Positions 50,879-62,614 of a stretch of DNA of 64,000 bases are shown here, in pieces. The DNA comes from Linnemannia elongata. Taxonomy: Eukaryota > Mortierellomycota > Mortierellomycetes > Mortierellales > Mortierellaceae. Below the pieces are notes generated by a model that had not been told where the DNA came from, made no database searches, and saw only the letters and a program-made list of their open reading frames with translations. The DNA is taken from NCBI GenBank assembly GCA_036320915.1, contig JAXBDG010000003.1, positions 1,922,001-1,986,000 of the forward strand. The letters are read 5' to 3'. Positions within the stretch are counted from its first letter, which is position 1; each line of letters starts with the position of its first letter. Made by a program: the position numbers and the translations under genes.

Positions 50879-53562
50879 GGTGAATGGAAGAATATTAGGA
50901 TGAGAGGGGAAAGGAAGGAAGGAGGTGAAAGGGAGAGGGGTGGGTGGATGTTGGAAAACGGCACAAGGAAAAAAATTAGAAAGTGGGAGGTGGTCCGATA
51001 TTTATGTTAATTGTTGTCGAAACTGTAAACGGGGTGGCAAGTGGCGACACTCCTCCTTTCCTTTGCTCGATCGGAAACAATTTCCAATACGAACAATGAC
51101 AATAGAGTGAAAAAGGGAGAGAAGGAGAGCGTCGTGGGATTGTATTCGCACAGGAACAATAACGGCAGCAATAACAATTGTAGTCGAACGAGCTGGGTAA
51201 ACACCTGTTACCTGTTTCGAATGAGATTGGAAAAACAAATAAACAAGGACAATTGAAAAAGAGCGTGCCTCGGCCTTGCTTCTTTTGCTTGCTCTATTAC
51301 ACTAAACTTCATGCACACGCACGCGGACTCTCTTGCCTTTTTGTGTTACGAATAATCACAACAAAAGTGAAAGAAAGAAGAGAGGAAAGAGACACTAATC
51401 CCAATGCGAGGAGGGGCGTATGGCCTGGAAAGTACCAGTTATAGATGCTCCTTGGTCGCGGCTCTCTCATTTCTTCCAAATCTTGTTCAGATGGACACCC
51501 CTATTGGCCTCTTTTGGACATGGGCGGGTGGGCTGGACAAAACTTTCTTTTCGCACAAAAGTCAACAAAGGGTGCGATTGGCCGTAATCAACCAACGGAA
51601 CATGGCTTTCTTACTGTAGACCTACTTTGTTCATGTCTTGTCATTGCATGAGCGAATAGGATCCGTTCCGGCAGGAACAAGAGCACACGCTCGACTCGCA
51701 TCCTTCTCTCTTCTGTACTGCTGACTGGCTGGCTGGAGGGCAGGACATGATACTGAACTCCGTTAGAAGTTTACCCTTCAAGACCAACATGCTTATCTCT
51801 TTGTACTCTTGTACTCTTACCAGTTTCATTTCCACCAGAGCGAACCACCATTCGTGTGAAGGCGTCAAGTGGATTGGGGGGCTTGGCTTCAAAGCCGCAA
51901 GAACGATGTATGCCATCCATCCCATAAAAGTTCTTTCCTGTGGATAATCCGAACCATAAGAAGCTACTTGAACATTAAGCATAGACAAGTTGGTACAATC
52001 GTCCAGTCATAATTCAAGGGCCAGCTGACGCCATTGGCGATTATTTCACTCTCTTCTCTCGATCATTCTTGGACGATGAACAATACTAAGCCTACATTTC
52101 TTTCTTTCTGACCCAGACCACAAGCGATAGCTTTCGTTCCTCTTCGCCTCTTTTCACCCTTGAAGGACACCTTTGCTAATCAATTTGTGGGAATCTGAAC
52201 TGAGCACCGCGTTAAGTTGCCAAACCACCTGTTGAAAGGGAAAAAAGGCCGAGAAGCAAGGTACAAAGGAGATAAGGGCTCATTATTCCGAGGACCCACG
52301 GAGCAGCACACTGTTTCTCTTCTTCGTACTTTGGTTCCTGAGCACGAATAGTTTCTTTGTTCGATCGGGATTTCCCTTCGGTGCAGCATCTTGTCATTCA
52401 TTGGCCGTTCCTCCTGTTTTCACTCACCCCTTGTCCTTCTGTTTTTCCCTGAACTGTTTTTCCCTTCACTCCAGTCTAGTATTCGTTCGGCTATTGGATC
52501 GAACCAAACGGACGCCTTCCGAAATGAGCATACACGCACCACCCTCGTTCACATAAAACAAAAGAAGGAAAGTGTGTGTGTCATGGAAAATAAGAAAGAG
52601 AAAGTGAAACTCTAATATGTCCCTCTCTCAACCTTCTACAGGATTCACATCACACGCTACGATTGTTTTTTTTTTTTTTTTTTGAACAATGAAGAATAGC
52701 CGGACAGAAGTACTCTATTCCACTGCTGCTGTTTGTCGCTCCCCCCCTTTTTTTTGAGGCGGAAGATGCATGCACACCGTCAACATCAGCGCCGACTCTT
52801 CACTTACAGTACAAAAGAGAAGAACACAAACAAACAAACCTTCCTCCACCGTGGGTACCTTCCTCTTCTTCTTCTCTTCGCGAAAATAAACCAAAGTCAA
52901 GTCCCAACAACAACTTCGCAGTTTTTCTTTCTTCCTTTCTCCCTTCTCAATGGCGGGTAATAATGAGTCCATAAACAAATAAGAAAAAATAAAGGAAGAA
53001 AACGAACAAAGTGCTCTCCTTCGCCTTCATGCCCTTATTATTCAAATATTGCAATCGATATTTCATCCAAAAAAGTGAAATCTCGGTCGGATGGACCGCC
53101 GAAGAAAAAAGCACAAAGAAAAAAACACAAATTTTGTGCCCACATGTTTCTCCAATTTCTCCAACCAATCACAGACCATCCTTGTGTGTGTGTGACTCGA
53201 TCGCGAGGGAAAAAGGTGAAAACGGATGCTGCCGTGGAGCCTGAGAAAGTAGTGAGCTCGTGCTCTGCGAAACTTGGGCTTGAACTTGGACATTGCGCCT
53301 TCTACAGATTATGACTCCTACCACCAGTCTAGCACTTAGGATGGTGAGGCACTACCCACCGGAACTCCGCGTTACCGCGAACCAATCGAATATTTCGGTG
53401 CCCTCACATCTATGAGCCATGTGTACTCTGCTCCTCTTCATGCTTGATCCAATCGTTGCAGTTACCAAAAGATCCAGGTCCTATTTTTTTCAATGCGGGA
53501 ATGCGGCTGTGGTTTATTATGGTTTTGTGTGAAAAAAGAAAAAAAAAAGGGGTGTATGACTG
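50879..53562. other. OPT-C upstream region and gene-poor DNA
   Basis: The first 100 bp are a CT-rich OPT-C leader, and an ATAAATAT element at 50998-51005 lies about 120 bp before the ATG. The rest, to the Acl4 gene, has only short open frames, a poly(T) of 18 at 52666-52683 and no gene that I recognise. Confidence 0.5.
50998..51005 (-). promoter_or_regulatory. TATA-like element before OPT-C
   Basis: ATAAATAT on the minus strand lies about 120 bp upstream of the OPT-C ATG, matching the spacing of the OPT-A element. Confidence 0.4.
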
Positions 53563-53587
53563 TTGAGTGACGGTAAGTAGGTGCAGA

Positions 53588-55255
53588 TTAGTTCATCTCC
53601 TCATCATCATCCTCGTACTCAATCTCTCCGCCCTCGATCTCCTCCTGCTCAATTTCTGGCCCCAAAACCTGAGTAATGGTCTCCAAGAGCTCCTGGGTAT
53701 GCTGCAGCAAAGGCTGATCTGTGGACTCTGTCGCGTGCCAGAGCTAAATGCAGGCAGTAATGAAATAAAGTAAGGGTTAATATGCATGACAAAATATAGA
53801 TAACAATTGCAAAAACCAACAGCAAAACAAATTGTCCAACAATTGTTCACACAGTACCTTGACGCAGGCGTTTAATGCCTCTCTGGCGTTCTCCAACTGC
53901 TCTTGCCTTTCCTCGTCAGCGGTAGGTGAAGACTCATCGACCTCCTCGGCAGCAATATAGTTGGCCCATCCAAAGAGATATAACGTATCGGGAACCTGGT
54001 CGTTTTCCTCAATCAATCCGTTCAAGACCGTAAAGGCTTCGTCGTACATAGCAGTCTCCAACAGTAGTTTGACCAAAGCCAAACGGGTCTCGTAGTCGGG
54101 TGTAGGCCCATCCTCCTCGGTTGGGTCCGATCCCAACCACAATGCCAGTCCCTGAGCCAAAGCTGCCTTGGCCTCATCCACACGCTGCTGGCTCAATCTA
54201 ACCGAGGCCATGGTCTGATATACTTCCGGTGTCACAGGCTCAATCTGGATCGCCTGTGCCAAGTAAGTCTCGCACTGTGATTCCGCGTTAGGCTCGAAAC
54301 TGTCAAATAAAATGGTGGTGATGAATAAAGAGTCGTAAGTATCCATATCTTTAGGGTTCATGCAAATTTCTTACATATTCCTTCGCCATACTGTATTCGC
54401 CTTTGCGCCATACAGCTATCCATAATCATTCCAAGATAAGTTTCTTATTCTTCCGTCTCTGATGACTTCTCGGTTGTCGCCTCTGTCTCCCAAAGCCAAA
54501 TATCCCAATGTCGGTCTCATTTTGCTCATTTCCCAAGCCTCTTTTATGGCCGCCCTTGTATCCTGAAAGTCAATGATTCCATTGTCAAAGGTCGAGGTTA
54601 AAGACGAGGCACGGAGTAGTGACATACCAGCAGTCGGTAAGGTAGATGTCGGTCATGGAGCAGAGTGCGGACGAGATCTTGCTGGACAGCATCAAGTACT
54701 CGCTTCCTTTGGTGAGATCCTGAGGCATAGCCGCACGCTCGGCAATCATGAGGTTGACGCCCTGTTGGAAATATGAGATCGCCTCCAGCTGTTCCGACAT
54801 TTGACCGAGGTACATGAACTTTGAGTATCCAGAGTTGGGCTGAATCTTGACGCACTGGAGAAAGTGCTATCGAATTGTGAAAGTCCCAATAACGGAAGAG
54901 TAGGTTAGAAGACGCGATCTGATCCACAAGACAATTCTGCAGGGCCACATCCTTGCAGTAGTTGCTTGCAAGCAAATATAGTTCCTCCCAGTGTTATATG
55001 TTATCCTGATAGACATACCTCCTTGGCTTCGTTGAACAGCTCGAGCTCGACCTCGATGGAACCGGCAGCCTCGAGAGCAGCGAGATTCTGAGGCTCCATT
55101 TGCAGGGCACGCATGGCAAACTGGTGGGCGAGCTCAAACTCGAATGTGTCGAGGGCTTGGTTGGCCTGGGCGAGGAGGTCATTGACGGTGTAGGTTGGCG
55201 CCGGTGTGCTTCCTGGTTGCCGGGTTGTGACTTTTGAGCGCTGGAACTTTCCCAT
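53588..55255 (-). CDS. Acl4-like TPR chaperone for ribosomal protein L4
   Basis: Exons (minus): 55255-55019, 54866-54628, 54299-53858 and 53743-53588, giving 357 residues. TPR-like helices are visible: DLLAQANQALDTFEFELAHQ with FAMRALQMEPQNLAALEAAG, YLGQMSEQLEAISYFQQGVN, and VYQTMASVRLSQQRVDEAKA. A conserved junction, DIYLTDCCFEPNAESQCETY, resembles the D-C-EPEAE-QCE segment of Acl4, the dedicated chaperone that protects newly made Rpl4 and escorts it to the nucleus. The C-terminus is strongly acidic (EIEYEDDDEEMN), as expected for a basic ribosomal protein client. Intron 2 is 328 bp, longer than most here, and contains a 69-codon open frame of no known family. Assignment rests on the TPR plus acidic-tail plan and this motif. 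Confidence 0.82.
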
Positions 55256-56818
55256 GTGTGAAATGTGTCGGAGGGGGAGGTCTAGGGAGGAAGGTGAGAG
55301 GAGCTGGAGGAGTTCGACTGCTGAGAGAAAAAAAAAAAAAAAAAAAAGGGAGACTGGCTTTGGCCTTGCTGCTCAACTTTTTTTTTTTGTGTGTGTGTAA
55401 ATATCGCTAAGCCACTGCGTCAGGCCTGGATGAAGTGTGAAGCGTTGATCCATCATTCCAGACAAAAAGAGAGCCTCTCAATTTGCTGGCAGAACGCCAC
55501 CATTTTTTATATTTTTCTCGTAAACTTTTCCTCCTATTCTCCTTTAATTTCCACTCGCCTCTTCACAGCCTTGCTTGACTCTAATTCACTCTCTTCCCGT
55601 TACTCACCTTCATTAACAACAGGCTTCAACGACCTGCCCGCGTCGCTGTGCACAAACAAATCAGAAGGAGGTAGAGCAATGGTCGAAAAAAAGATGATGT
55701 CATCGAAATCCTTTCCGTTGTAATATTGACCGACACGAGGCAAAAACGACAGCAGCGGAAAGGAGAGTCGTCGTGATGAAAGCTTCCATCGGCTACTACA
55801 AAGTAGCAAAGACAACCAAGGATGAAGAGGAGAAATATACAGTTAGATTTGTATGTATTTGAAGTACTGTACGATGGAGGTTGAGAAATCGCCAAGCCAA
55901 GAACCAACGGAATCATCAACAACGGTGATCGCTCCTGAAATCATAGAGGGGGAGGAGGAGGTTGATGAACAAGACGACACCGACAAGGACGACGATACTG
56001 CTTGGGGGATCCAGGTCCAGGTCCCCAGCGGGTTTTGAGGACCGTTCATTTTCCTATTTGATCGAGGAGGTCTTGCGGGCCGCCGAGATTTTAGTAAGAG
56101 ATCAAGAAAATGAATGAAAAGTTTTGTTCATATCATTCAGACCATAAAAACATATGTTCCAATGCACGCGCGAAAAAAATGAGACGATCTATGAACAGGC
56201 ATTTATTGACTTATCCTTCACTCTATTCAAATGACAAGGAAAAGCAGGACATCGAAAGAACGGTGCCGCTACTCCTTAAGGTTCAAAAGATGTGTGAAGG
56301 TGAAGGAGAGGCAAAGAGAAGAACGATGGAAAAAGTAACAACTGAAAATGGGGGGAAAGTCCTATACAAGATATGTACAATGAACTATGTACAAGCGAGA
56401 TGATGATCCCGCGATCCTTTGGGTGATTGAGTGAGGGTGTAAGGGTGCAGTATATGTCGGGGTGTTGTGTGTTGTGTGTTAGCTGGCCGATGGTTAAAGC
56501 CGAGGTGTGCATGGGACTAAAGCCCCCATGCCCATTGAGTCCCCTGACAAGTATGGTTGACGATGCTAGTGTAGTAGTTGGTGTGTTGCTATCTCTCTGC
56601 TGTTGGTACTGAATTTTTTGTTGTTGATGCTTTTTTGCTGTTTTTTGTGTTGTTTTTTGTGTTGTTGATATCCCGCGTCATGTCGCCGTTCAGAACTGCA
56701 GATCTATCCACCAACGTGGACTCGACCCTAAATCCCGACTCACACTGACTTCCAGAAAAGAAAAGATAAATATCGAAGATCCTGATTATATGTACTATGG
56801 TTTGTTGTCTTCGAAAAG
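55256..56818. other. Region upstream of Acl4 and downstream of Pumilio
   Basis: No gene is firmly supported. A 20-bp poly(A) tract lies at 55328-55347 just upstream of Acl4. A 54-codon acidic open frame at 55874-56038 (MEVEKSPSQEPTESSTT, then an E/D-rich stretch) overlaps an equally open minus-strand frame, and I do not recognise either. The right end holds the Pumilio 3' UTR with GTTGTTTTTTGT repeats. Confidence 0.5.
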
Positions 56819-59457
56819 TTAGGCTGGCGTCGCCGAAGCATTAGCCACAATAGGCGAGTTGGGCGTAGGGGTCAGAGTACGGATCGATAATGCAGGCGAT
56901 GCGATAAAGCCGTCCAGAGCGGACCGAGGTTCCTGAAGTGCCATCAGTTTCTCCACTTCTAAATACAATTGAACAATAGGCAAAAGAAGAGCGATGAGTA
57001 CGTGTAGTCCAGAGCCGACGATATTCTTTCAATCACAATACACGAAAGATAACTTACTGGTGATGAGATGCTTGCCGTAGGTGTATTTCTTCAGGGACTG
57101 GAGGTGAGGCTTGATCTTGGCAACGAGGATATCGCGTTGCTCGCCGTCAACAACATCCAGCATCTTTTGGACGACATAGTTGGCAAACTGGTCCTTCATC
57201 ATCAGCACCAAGGGAGACGTTCCGTCAGGCTTGGTGGTAATGACTTCCTCAATCAGTTTCTGACGATCCGAGGGAGATCCGTAGGCAACGCACTTCTCAA
57301 CTACGTTACTGGCAAACTTGTGCTTGCTCAGTTGGAGGACCTGGCCCATGACCTTGGACACAACAAGCGACTTTTCCGTGGGGTTTCCGCGCTCAAGAAT
57401 GTGTTGGATCACATAGTTTCCGTACTGGTCCTGAACCAAGTTGGGAATGTATCTGTGGAGCTCATCCATCAAAGGCTATTTGAAAAAAATGAAAAGGCAC
57501 ACGTAGTGAGTTATCGTTTCTCGAGATTAGGACATGGGCATATAGTAAAACTGTAATGGCTTATTTCTTACAGTCTTGGTGTCGGCGCAGTGCTCAAACA
57601 TGCGCTGGATGACACGACATCCATAGGGGTGGGTGGCCAAAGTATAAACCTGGCCGGTAAAGGCGTTCATGATGAACTGGATGTGCTCGGCAGGGACGCA
57701 CTCGATAGCCTTCTGAATCACATGATTTCCGTTCTGGTCCTTGACGCACTTCAGAACATGACCCTCCAACTCCTTGACCAAGACCGCCTGCTGGTCGCTC
57801 AACACATGCTCGAGACCCTTCTGGACAACGCGGCATCCGTACATCTGGAGAGCCAAAGAGAGAACGTGGCCGTCCATCTGCTTGGCGAGAACGTTCTTGT
57901 GCTCCTGGGCGCCGTGTTCAAAGAATTTTTGGATAACATAGTTGCCAAAGACATCGGTCATTAGCTGCAGAGCATGGGGCAAGATCTCATCAAAGACCAT
58001 AGCCTTCTCCTCCTCTGTAGCCGTCTCAAGCTTTTGCTGAATGAATCGAGATCCATGCTGGTCCCCACTAAACTCGACCACACTTCCCGCAATGTCCTAA
58101 ACAGGGACCAATTGATAAGCCGTAGATCAGTAACAGGGCTCCTCTACGAGAATGCCAGTGTGATTCTCAAGGTGTTGATCACTTGACGAATATTACCTTA
58201 AGTTCGTATTTCTTGTTGCTCTTGTTGCTTCTGAACTCTTCGAGCAAGGGGCTACGGAGACCATGACCGGGATCGTTCTCGCTGTCCTTCGTGTCGTCGC
58301 CCTGTTGGTTCCTTGACAACACGCCAGATCCGCCGTTATTGTGATCGGAATCGGTACCAGACTTGGCATGATCGCCTCCATTCTTGTGCTGCGAGGCATG
58401 ATGGTGCTTGGGCGAGGACACCTGAGAGTGCTGGCTGTGATTGTTGTTGTTTTTGGAGCGTGTTCTCGTCTGTTTGTGACCATGTGAATGAGACTGCTGA
58501 GCATGTTGATGCTGTTGTTGTTGATGCTGGTGCTGGTGCTGGTGTTGATGTTGCTGTTGCAATTGCTGTTGTTGCTGCTGTCTCATCAACATAAGCTGTT
58601 GCTGCTGCATAAGAATTTGCTGTGACTGAAGACGGAGCTTCTTCTCGGCGGCAGCATGGATGGCTCTGGCGGCAGCAGTTGCGCGCGCATCAGCATGATT
58701 CAACTCTGACGCTCTTAGACCGTTTCCAGGGTAATCCATTGCAGAGGGCGATCCCAATGAATCCATGGAACCCCCGTTGGGCGAGTAGAAGCCTTGTTGC
58801 TGTTGTTGCTGTTGATGCAACTGCAACAATGCCGCCTTGCGGTACTCGGGCGACAAGCTTGGAGCCGGATGCTGCATCCTGCGTGGATCATAGGCCAAAT
58901 CGTTGGCACGGAATCCCAAAGATGCCTCGTCGTGTCCTGCAAGCATCGAGTGGAGATCTAAGCATGGTAGAGGCACACATTTGTGAGTTGGCTGTTTTGA
59001 CTGAAAACAATTGAGTTTGCTGCCCTTTACATATGCATGACGTGGAAGAGTACCTTTTTGGGAAGCAGTTAGAAGATCACGGTTGGACGAAGTGTCCTGC
59101 AAACCAGATCCAGGCAAGTAGTCGTATCCGAATTGAGGGTTCATCATACGGGGATCCTTAAGCACATTCTGGCTGTCAAAGTAAGGCGAATAGGCAGTAA
59201 TAGGTGTGTGGGATCCATGGAGAGGGTGTTGCAACTGCTGGAACTGCTGCTGTTGCTGACGTTGTTGCTGAAGTTGGATCTGCTGCAATTTCAATTGCTG
59301 TTGGTTCAGGTGGAATTGCTGTCTCCTCAAATTTGCCTGTTGAAGCGCCAAGTCGTCATCCTATCAAAAGCGGGTTGGCGTAAAAAAATGAGAGCATTGA
59401 AGGATAAGTGACTAAAAGAAAAAACAACAATATCAGAGGTACATAGAAAGCAGCAAA

Positions 59458-59508
<51 letters not shown>

Positions 59509-61289
59509 AAACAAAAAAAAAGGGTGACATACAGAGTTTCCGAGCTGCAGATGACGCATGCCAAAATCCATGTCTGACTGGGCTGCATCGAAAGCACTAT
59601 CGGCAGAGAATCCTGGGGGGTTGCGGCCGTGTGGGAAACCTGGTCCAGGCATGGGTGGTGTGGAGGAAGACCTCTGAGGAGGCGCAAATTTGGTTTGGAA
59701 CAAGGGCGAGCGGGCATTGACCGCGGTGGGAATTCTTTCGTCCTCCCCAGCATCGAGCGCAGCGTTAAGGACAGATTTCAACTGAGAAGATCTGTCGTCC
59801 ATATCATCCGACGCCAGCCCATAATCCAAATCGTTTTGCAAGCCTACAGGAGCGGACCGCAGAGGTTCGTCCATGCCGAGAGACTCGGAAATGTCATGTC
59901 GAAGAGCTGATGGGGTCGACAAGGGTGAACGAATGTTTTGGCTGGGCGTCAACGACTGATAAAGAGGGCTGCTGTGGGCTTGGTGTGGCTGTGAATGCGA
60001 CGGTAGGTTGAAGAGAGGGGAAGGTGACCGAGGAAAGTCCTGTGATGGCGAGGAAACCGAGGGAGCCCAGATATGGCTAAGATGGTCAGAATGGCCTCCA
60101 AACATGGGCGAGGCAGGCATGGACGAAGTGTTCCGCTGCAGGTTGGCACTGCTGTTGTTATTGCTGCTGCTTTCGCCGCCAAGTCCTTTGAGCTGGGCAA
60201 GTCTGGGCGAATGGGTCTCCGACCTGGATATTTCCGGCGACTGCATCTCCTGGCGCCAAAGAAAGGCGGGGTCGGCTGTTGATGTCATAGAACCCAGGTA
60301 ATCCGTCGACCCTATATGAGATAGAATGACAAGGAGTAGTTGGTCAGTCCAGGAACTAACATTGTCCACGAGGTGAAGTCCCCGAAGGGTATAGGAAATG
60401 ATGACAAGGGGGAAGGTGGGCACGGTCCTTCGGTTGCCTTCCCTTGTATTAAACTCTTTAACATGCAGAAACTGGCCACAAAGGAGGGGGCAAGGCAGAA
60501 GAAGAGAGCATAATGTTTGTCCCTCCAGACACTGTCAATCGCTCCCTCCAATCGCGATAATGAGGCGCAAAAAAGAAAAGGAGAAGTAGCGATGTGGACT
60601 CTTACCAGCTGCGGTGGTGCTCAAGTTCTTTCCAGCATCGTCTGATCCGCCTGCTTGTCCTGAGATAGAGGTGGTCGACGACCACAATTGCCACGATGGT
60701 CCAGGTGAGTAGACTGACGACGATGACTGTGGCTGTTGCAGTGCGTTGCGAGAATCCTGGCGCGGCGACGCCATAAAAGCGGCGCCGTGGTTGTTAGCGC
60801 CAGTGCTGCTGCTGTTACCATTATTATTGTTGTTGGCGCTGAGGTAGTCTGTTGACTCTGAGCGGGTCAGATCTGCGGGCGACAAGGGCGAGTCGTATCC
60901 TGGACCAAAGTTACTGAATCGAGACGAGTTGGCCTGGTGGTGCTGGTTCGGAGGCGCGGAGCTGGAACGTGATATATCCAGACCCATGCTGTAGTTGAAG
61001 CCATCAAAGTCTCCGAACTTGCCTCGCAGCAAACCAGCCAACTGCTATTGATTGATTCGTTTGTTAAAGAGAGAAAGTCAGGTCATCATGTTGAATCATA
61101 AAAGACTGTTCCTGACAGGAGCCGTTGTGTAGTATTCGGTTTGGTGGTGTCTGCAGTATTATTATTTACCTGTCCATGCTGGTTGTTACTGATGGCGGGT
61201 TGGTGGATGTCGGCGTTGTTGGCGCCGCCTCTGCCTGTGCCGTTGGCGGTTGTTGACCCTATGGGCGCGCTGTAGAAGTGATCGTCCAT
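56819..61289 (-). CDS. Pumilio/PUF RNA-binding translational repressor
   Basis: Exons (minus): 61289-61170, 61044-60606, 60311-59533, 59360-59054, 58957-58197, 58096-57572, 57475-57058 and 56958-56819, giving 1162 residues. Residues 1-800 are disordered, rich in Ser, Asn, Gln and His. The PUF domain spans about 803-1120 with eight repeats whose base-reading triplets are SRFIQ, NYVIQ, CRVVQ, NHVIQ, CRVIQ, NYVIQ, SNVVE and NYVVQ. This is the same code as human PUM1 and predicts binding to UGUANAUA in 3' UTRs. PUF proteins recruit CCR4-NOT deadenylase. The MDDHFYSAP start at 61289 is the first ATG of the open frame; an upstream exon is possible. A 47-A run (T47 on the sense strand) sits in intron 3. 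Confidence 0.96.
59461..59507. repeat. 47-bp poly(A) tract in a Pumilio intron
   Basis: An uninterrupted A47 on the plus strand, read as T47 in the Pumilio pre-mRNA, lies about 100 nt upstream of the intron 3 acceptor. It is probably unstable in length. Confidence 0.95.
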
Positions 61290-62433
61290 GATCGAGCTGG
61301 CTGGGTTCTCCCTTTTTGGTGGCAAGTCCAGATGAATAATAATGGCTATTGCCAAGGGAGTAAGTTAAGCGCTGAAAGGCTCAAGTGCTTCGAGAGTGTC
61401 GGTAAGTTGAGATAGAAGAAAGGACGAAGAACAGGAGCAAAAATGTGTAAAAGGACAAGGACGAGAGGGGTTCAAAGGAGGCGAGGATAAGAAAATGGAA
61501 AAGAGAAAGGGAAGTAAGAAGGAAAGAGAAAAAGAAGAAAAGAGAAAACAACGAACAAGTGAAAAGGGACAAGAAGAGAGAAAGACTTCTCACGCCTTGG
61601 GTTGAGTGTCCGAAGAGGGAGAACGACAACAGTGACGAGAAGAGAGGAGAGAGGGAAGGAGAAACGTGGGCCTTTTTTTTTTTTTTTTTTTTTTTTTCTT
61701 TTCTTTTTGTCTGTGTCCTTTTCTGCCTATTCCTGTGGGTGAGCGAGGTGGGTGTGTTTGATTGTGTCCTGTGCACCTGGAAGGAAGGGGTAGAGCGAGT
61801 GTATTTGGTACACTCAAGGATCACTGCCTCGAATTGAGGAGGGGTAGGCTGTCCGTTGGGAGATACGTGGGACACACAAAAGTGCAGAGGAGCAAGGGAG
61901 TAAACGAGCAAACGAGCAAACGAGCGACTAGGGTGATATGGAAGACGGAGGAAAAGAAGGGGAGGGTGAGAGGTGAAAGTGAGGGTGAAGGGAAGAGTGA
62001 TGAGGGGGTAAAAAGTATGGATCCGACCAGAACAGCAAAAAAAGGATCGGAAGGTGATGGGGACTGGACAAGAGAAGGAGACACAGAAGTGAAAAAGAAA
62101 GAAGAAAACAGAAAAAAAAGAAAAAAAATGGAACTTTATAAATAGTAACAATTGGGAACGTACAGAAAAATGGCATTCACAGTGACAAGCTACAACAACG
62201 AGAGAGACAAAGACGGACTTCACAGCGGAGACCTTTAGCGTATAGCATTGCTCCCTCACCTGTTCTTCTCTTTTCTATCGTGCTGACTCGTCAAGGCGAA
62301 TAAAAAAGCTCAAGCTGGGTTCCCCAGGCCCCAGTTCTCAGGTTCCAGGATGCCAGGTACAAGATGCCCTTGTATCACATCAGCAACAACCTGGCCAACG
62401 GTCGTGTTTCCTACCGCGACAAAATCGCCGCCG
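61290..62433. promoter_or_regulatory. Divergent upstream region of Pumilio and Rpn13
   Basis: The minus strand is CT-rich for about 900 bp, with T25 on the plus strand at 61673-61697 (A25 in the Pumilio direction). The 292-codon open frame at 61381-62259 is low-complexity Ser/Phe/Leu sequence from this bias. It is probably a long Pumilio leader and promoter. Confidence 0.5.
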
Positions 62434-62464
62434 GGTGACGTCACCTGTTTGGGCGCCAACGCGT
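62434..62464. promoter_or_regulatory. CRE palindrome and MCB-like motif upstream of Rpn13
   Basis: GGTGACGTCACC (62434-62445) is a perfect 12-bp palindrome containing TGACGTCA. Next come GGCGCCAA, an E2F-like site, and ACGCGT at 62459-62464. The cluster lies 150-180 bp before the Rpn13 ATG. Function is inferred. Confidence 0.5.
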
Positions 62465-62614
62465 CCTGCGTTCTCTCGCCCAAATTTGCAGCTTCTTTCT
62501 CTTCTTCAAAAACCACGACCAACCCACCGAACCAACGGCCTACACCAACACCCACACTTAAGAAAGGATAACATATCAAATCAACAGAACTATAGACACA
62601 GCACACAGCGAATA

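Noticed and set aside
52490..52520. B-box-like GGTTCGATCC on the minus strand
   Set aside because: The flanks do not form a T-stem and no cloverleaf is possible.
55843..56049. Small ORFs on both strands (acidic 54-codon plus, 68-codon minus)
   Set aside because: Each is open only because the other is; neither has homology or splice context. Kept only as a note in the region entry.
61381..62259. 292-codon minus-strand open frame upstream of Pumilio
   Set aside because: Low-complexity Ser/Phe/Leu sequence from a CT-rich leader, with no conserved motif.
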